A DNA stretch of 16,636 nucleotides from an uncultured Coriobacteriaceae bacterium. Lineage in GTDB: Bacteria; Actinomycetota; Coriobacteriia; Coriobacteriales; Eggerthellaceae. Position numbers and translations under genes: made by a program. Below the pieces are notes generated by a model. It was given only the letters and a program-made list of their open reading frames with translations, was not told the origin of the DNA and did not search any database. The stretch is from assembly GCA_900552585.1 (NCBI GenBank), contig USAB01000034.1, positions 1 to 16,636 of the forward strand, read 5' to 3'. Of the stretch, positions 13,684 through 16,636 are shown piece after piece (position 1 is the stretch's first letter; the number at the start of each line of letters is the position of its first letter).

Positions 13684-13689
13684 TATACT
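13684..13689 (+). promoter_or_regulatory. -10 box of the MarR gene
   Basis: TATACT (five of six to consensus), 21 bases ahead of the ATG. No convincing -35. The gap behind it (13615-13680) begins with a short GGCGC/GCGCC hairpin over the MetE-like stop codon and has TTTTT about ten bases later, so it is a poor terminator at best. Confidence 0.4.
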
Positions 13690-13710
13690 CACTGCGAATA
13701 AGGGGTGAGC

Positions 13711-14184
13711 ATGACAGACGAAGCACAAGTCCGGGCATTGATGAACGACTTTCGTTCGCTGACGGAACGTTTGAGCCGGCAGCGCAACACGCCTGTTGCC
13801 ATCGAGGGATCCGCGCCGGTAACGAAGGCCTCCCTGCATCTGCTGGAGACCGTCGGCACGCATCCCTCGGAACGAATGACGGATGTCGCGCAGCGCATGG
13901 AGATCACGAAGGGCGCGGTGTCTCAGCTTGCCACGCGCCTACAGGCCGAAGGGCTGCTTGACAAACGCCAGGCGCACGGCAGCGCGCGCGATATCTACCT
14001 GGTTCTGACGCCTGAAGGGCAGCATCTCTACGAAGCGAGCACCCACCTGAACAAGATGATCGAAGACGAGATTTTCGACACGTTCTCTCAGATGCGAGAT
14101 GAGGACATCGACCGCCTCCGCGCCATGGTGGACCGCATCGGCGAATTGACGCAATCGCGCGAAATCACCCCGACAGCGAATTAG
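13711..14184 (+). CDS. MarR-family transcriptional regulator
   Basis: A 157-residue protein; the ATG at 13711 has AAGGGG five bases upstream, while a GTG two codons earlier would overlap that site. The winged helix is clear: M-T-D-V-A-Q-R-M-E-I-T-K-G-A-V-S-Q-L-A-T-R-L (helix-turn-helix), then the wing L-D-K-R-Q-A-H-G-S-A-R-D-I-Y-L-V-L-T-P-E-G. Long dimerisation helices flank it. The gene is followed after 52 bases by a small membrane protein on the same strand. The ligand is unknown, and no inverted repeat clear enough to call an operator was found next to its promoter. Confidence 0.9.
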   Translation: MTDEAQVRALMNDFRSLTERLSRQRNTPVAIEGSAPVTKASLHLLETVGTHPSERMTDVAQRMEITKGAVSQLATRLQAEGLLDKRQAHGSARDIYLVLTPEGQHLYEASTHLNKMIEDEIFDTFSQMRDEDIDRLRAMVDRIGELTQSREITPTAN

Positions 14185-14236
14185 ACGGCGCGTCGGCATC
14201 GCAGCGCGCCGAAATCCGAAACGGAAGCGAATATCC

Positions 14237-14512
14237 ATGGCGAAGAAGAATCCGGCCGCGAAGCAGACCGCCGCCGCCCGCAACCGCGTGGCACAGAAGC
14301 AGGCGCAGCTGCAGCGCAAGAAGAAAGAGCCCGAGAAGCTGGCGAACAAGAAGCAGACGGCAAAGCGCAAGCGGCAGCAGGAAGAGCTCGCCCGGCACAA
14401 GGAAGAGGAACGCCGGCGCAATAAAGCGCAGTCCATCATCATCCTGTGCGCCTGCGCCGTCGCAGCGCTCGTCATCTCGAATTGGTCGGGAATCTCGTCG
14501 TTTTTTTCGTAA
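14237..14512 (+). CDS. Small lysine-rich protein with one C-terminal membrane helix
   Basis: A 91-residue protein I do not recognise. Residues 1-65 are almost all Lys, Arg, Gln, Ala and Glu, with no hydrophobic core, and probably form a long charged helix or coiled coil. Residues about 66-83 are hydrophobic (I-I-I-L-C-A-C-A-V-A-A-L-V-I) and the protein ends a few residues later, so it looks tail-anchored with the basic part in the cytoplasm. The codon pattern agrees with its neighbours. It follows the MarR gene and may share its transcript. The reverse strand also has a long open frame here, but its Leu/Arg-rich content looks like a shadow. Confidence 0.65.
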   Translation: MAKKNPAAKQTAAARNRVAQKQAQLQRKKKEPEKLANKKQTAKRKRQQEELARHKEEERRRNKAQSIIILCACAVAALVISNWSGISSFFS

Positions 14513-14666
14513 CACGTATGTTCTTCTGCTCAGCTTCGTGCTGTTTTCATCGCTGACATTTTGGACACATTCGGTAGTCAGTTTAGACAATCCTTTTAGT
14601 TTAATCATCTGACGCTTATTCCGGAACATTTATTCTCACGAATTGCGCACAGTCATTACAGAACGG

Positions 14667-14675
14667 TGCTATTCT
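14667..14675 (+). promoter_or_regulatory. Extended -10 promoter for the DUF6282 operon
   Basis: TGC-TATTCT fits the extended -10 pattern TGN-TATNNT. A poor -35 (TTGCGC) lies too far upstream (21 bases), which an extended -10 tolerates. Transcription from here would give a leader of about 97 bases containing the dyad at 14695-14732. The whole gap 14513-14778 is AT-rich and holds no gene. Confidence 0.4.
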
Positions 14676-14694
14676 CCTACCCATAGACGGAACG

Positions 14695-14732
14695 TTATTT
14701 ATTCAGTCATTTTCTATAGACTGAATGAATAA
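14695..14732. promoter_or_regulatory. Long dyad ahead of the DUF6282 operon
   Basis: TTATTTATTCAGTC (14695-14708) and GACTGAATGAATAA (14719-14732) pair over 14 positions with one T-G wobble and a 10-base spacer. It may be the operator of a dimeric regulator, or an RNA hairpin in the leader. No T run follows it, so it is not a standard terminator. Confidence 0.6.
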
Positions 14733-14778
14733 TATTGCGCCTAACAGGTACTGAGGGAACCGATGAAGGGAGAACGTA

Positions 14779-15783
14779 ATGACTGTCGAACCGAACCGAT
14801 GTGCACGTGCCAAGGAACAGCCTCCTCTGGAAATCTACCCCGAAATCCAGAACGAGTATTACTCCAAAGAGAACTTCGAGGTAACCGATCAAGCATGGGA
14901 CCTGCTGCACGGCGCCTACGATCTGCATGTGCATGCCACTCCAACCGTCGGCCCGATGGGCGACGACGGCCTGACGGGCGGCTTCATCCTGGACGTGGTA
15001 GAACTTGTCCGCGAATACGACGAAGCAGGGCTGGCCGGTGTCTGCATCAAAAACCATGAGTTTGGATCGTTTTTCGAGGCGCAGCTGCTGAACAAGTACG
15101 TGGCGAAGAACATCAAAGTCTACGGCGGCATGACGCTGGGCCTGACGTGGGGCGGCTTGAACCCGTACGCCGTGGAGGGCGCCGCGAAGGCGAATGCGAA
15201 GATCGTCTGGTTCCCAACATTCTTCTCTCGTCATGAGAAGGACATCTGGATTACGGAATGTCCATACCAGTTGTCCGATCCCGAGATGACGGAAGGAGCC
15301 ATGGAGTACAAGGGCAACGGCATCTACCTGTTCGACGAGGAAGGCAACCTGAAGCCCGAAGTCTACGACATCCTGGAGATCATCCGCGACAACGACATGT
15401 GCGTCGCCTCCGCCCACCTTTCGCCGCGCGAGGCGCTGGCGCTGTTCGAGGCCGGCCACGACATGGGCCTGAAGAAGATGATCGCCACGCATATCGAATG
15501 GCGCACCATCATGGCTCCCCTGGCGCTGCAACAGCGCTTCGCGGAACTGGGTGTGAAGATGGAGAAGAGCTTCTACGAGTTCAACCTGGCGCGCGCCATG
15601 CGTTCGTTCGAGGTGCTGGGGCCCGAGAACTTCATCTTCTCGTCCGACCAGGGCATGTTCCCGAACCTGCGCGCGAAGCGCGGCTTCGCTTGCATGGTCC
15701 AGGAATACCTGAACGCCGGCATCACGCCCGAGCAGGCGCGCATCATGCTGCATGATAACCAACAGTTCCTCATGGAAGGTTAG
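14779..15783 (+). CDS. DUF6282-family amidohydrolase-like protein
   Basis: A 334-residue soluble protein. The N-terminal metal motif is H50-V-H52, preceded by Y-D-L, as in the amidohydrolase superfamily. K91 in V-C-I-K-N-H could be the carbamylated bridging lysine; H213 in S-A-H-L-S, H238 in A-T-H-I-E-W and D290 in S-S-D-Q-G complete the usual two-metal set. The middle part, Y-G-G-M-T-L-x3-W-G-G-L-N-P-Y-A-V-E-G-A-A-K and K-I-V-W-F-P-T, is characteristic of DUF6282 proteins. The reaction is not known; hydrolysis of an amide, lactone or ring is likely. AAGGGAG lies six bases before the ATG. A membrane protein gene follows after nine bases, with which it surely forms an operon. Confidence 0.83.
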   Translation: MTVEPNRCARAKEQPPLEIYPEIQNEYYSKENFEVTDQAWDLLHGAYDLHVHATPTVGPMGDDGLTGGFILDVVELVREYDEAGLAGVCIKNHEFGSFFEAQLLNKYVAKNIKVYGGMTLGLTWGGLNPYAVEGAAKANAKIVWFPTFFSRHEKDIWITECPYQLSDPEMTEGAMEYKGNGIYLFDEEGNLKPEVYDILEIIRDNDMCVASAHLSPREALALFEAGHDMGLKKMIATHIEWRTIMAPLALQQRFAELGVKMEKSFYEFNLARAMRSFEVLGPENFIFSSDQGMFPNLRAKRGFACMVQEYLNAGITPEQARIMLHDNQQFLMEG

Positions 15784-15792
15784 GAGATTGCC

Positions 15793-16437
15793 ATGACCCC
15801 TACACCCGAAGAGATCGAACAGCAGTATCGGAAACCCGGCTGGGGCAGCCCGCTGGCCGTGCCCGCTGCCGTGTTCACCATCTACTCGTTCCTCTGCTTC
15901 TTCCAGTGCTGCGGCTTCGGCTCCGCCATGGATGCCACCACGGCGTTGTCGTTCGGCATCATCCAGGTCATCCTGTTCATCGGCTTCTTCACCGGCGCAC
16001 TTGTGCTGATCAAGCGCGGCGAGCAGGCCGCTGGCCAGATCTACATGATCTTCGCCATCGCATTCGGCGGCGTGGGCGGCGTGTCGAATATCCTGACGTA
16101 CTGCTCGGCGCAGGGCATGATCACGTATGACGGCTTCATGTTCGGCGTGGTGAACCTGACCATCGGCTTTTACCTGGTGGCCATGGCGCCGTGCTACATC
16201 CACGGCGACCTGCTGACACTGGATACGAACATCGCTCCGACGATTGGCCTGCTGCTGTTCGGCATCACTGGCATGGGCCTGTGCCCGGCCGACATGGTCG
16301 CACCGCTTATCTACGCGGCAGGCGTCGCGTTCCTGTTCTGCGGCATCGGCGGATTCATCGTGGTGGCGAATGCACTGAACGCCGGCGTTGCCACCATCCC
16401 CGGCGGCCCGGTGCTGTTCCCCGCGCGTAACAAGTAA
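15793..16437 (+). CDS. Six-helix membrane protein, GPR1/FUN34/YaaH (acetate transporter)-like
   Basis: A 214-residue protein with six membrane helices (about 20-42, 50-73, 80-104, 112-134, 148-163, 168-195). The N-terminal G-S-P-L-A-V-P-A-A-V-F resembles the N-P-A-P-L-G-L entry motif of the GPR1/FUN34/YaaH family of small-carboxylate transporters, and length and helix count agree, but the motif is degenerate. It is Cys-rich for a membrane protein. AGGAG overlaps the stop of the DUF6282 gene. It probably moves the substrate or product of that enzyme, perhaps a short carboxylate. The UreI/AmiS channel family was considered but fits less well. Confidence 0.55.
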   Translation: MTPTPEEIEQQYRKPGWGSPLAVPAAVFTIYSFLCFFQCCGFGSAMDATTALSFGIIQVILFIGFFTGALVLIKRGEQAAGQIYMIFAIAFGGVGGVSNILTYCSAQGMITYDGFMFGVVNLTIGFYLVAMAPCYIHGDLLTLDTNIAPTIGLLLFGITGMGLCPADMVAPLIYAAGVAFLFCGIGGFIVVANALNAGVATIPGGPVLFPARNK

Positions 16438-16466
16438 TCGTCTCGCAGTGAACGCACGGTACGAGA

Positions 16467-16499
16467 AAAGCCCCGATACCGAAACGGTATCGGGGCTTT
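16467..16499. terminator. Strong two-way terminator
   Basis: AAAGCCCCGATACCG and CGGTATCGGGGCTTT form a perfect 15-bp stem with an AAA loop, 29 bases after the transporter stop. Because the arms begin with A and end with T runs, it works as an intrinsic terminator on both strands, serving the DUF6282 operon and the convergent gene beyond. Confidence 0.92.
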
Positions 16500-16552
16500 C
16501 GTCATGTCTTAAGACAGGCACGCGAACGCGGCTGCCGGATGGCGGTAGAAGA

Positions 16553-16636
16553 CTACTCCGTCTTCTCCCAGGCGCACTCCTCCTCGCCGGCGTTCTGGCG
16601 GCGGGACTTGAAGATCTTGTCGGGGATCTCCTCGCC
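16553..16636 (-). CDS. C-terminal end of an unidentified gene (partial)
   Basis: The last 27 codons and TAG stop of a minus-strand frame that enters from the right edge. The visible part is charged: it starts G-E-E-I-P-D-K-I-F-K-S-R-R-Q-N and ends in E-E-E-C-A-W-E-K-T-E. Codon use is GC-rich at third positions, as in its neighbours, and the two-way terminator lies 54 bases past its stop. I do not recognise the protein. Confidence 0.55.
   Translation of the reverse strand, partial: GEEIPDKIFKSRRQNAGEEECAWEKTE

Noticed and set aside
14707..16521. A 604-codon open frame on the minus strand
   Set aside because: It lies opposite the DUF6282 gene and the transporter, both with clear family motifs, and runs through the terminator.

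Overview
The window is high-GC, densely coded bacterial DNA. The gene content suggests an anaerobic gut-type actinobacterium of the class Coriobacteriia (Eggerthellaceae-like): an AprA/AprB-type reductase joined to CysD and CysNC, a DUF6282 amidohydrolase, a LysR regulator next to a short MetE, and many AGGAGG-type ribosome sites. This assignment is inference from gene style. No rRNA, tRNA, CRISPR array or mobile element was seen.

Left part (1-4525, + strand) is a sulfur operon: the C-terminal end of an AprA-like flavoprotein, an 8-cysteine AprB-like ferredoxin, CysD, CysN fused to APS kinase (CysNC), and a PAPS-dependent sulfotransferase. CysD/CysN make APS. The AprAB-like pair would reduce APS to sulfite, while the APS kinase domain would make PAPS for the sulfotransferase next door. 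The CysNC frame is broken by one in-frame TGA at 2315-2317; everything on both sides is intact.

Middle part (4526-8933): a two-domain CHR (chromate-type) transporter, preceded by a 20-codon leader ORF and a hairpin covering its ribosome site; a DUF4213/DUF364 protein; a convergent RluA-type pseudouridine synthase whose stop codon overlaps that of the DUF364 gene; a small zincin metallopeptidase; and about 260 bases with no supported gene.

Right part (8934-16636): an HxlR regulator divergent from a LigB/DODA-type extradiol dioxygenase, with two GTAC-based inverted repeats between them; an HSL-like alpha/beta hydrolase; a LysR regulator followed by a palindromic LysR box and a MetE-like (YxjG-type) methyltransferase; a MarR regulator with a small lysine-rich membrane protein; then a long AT-rich leader with a 14-bp dyad ahead of a two-gene operon (DUF6282 amidohydrolase plus a GPR1/FUN34/YaaH-like six-helix transporter). 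That operon ends in a perfect 15-bp terminator, beyond which the C-terminal end of an unidentified minus-strand gene enters the window.

The points most worth checking are the in-frame TGA in CysNC, the PAPS-to-sulfotransferase link, the leader/hairpin ahead of the CHR gene, the HxlR operator pair, and the dyad ahead of the DUF6282 operon.
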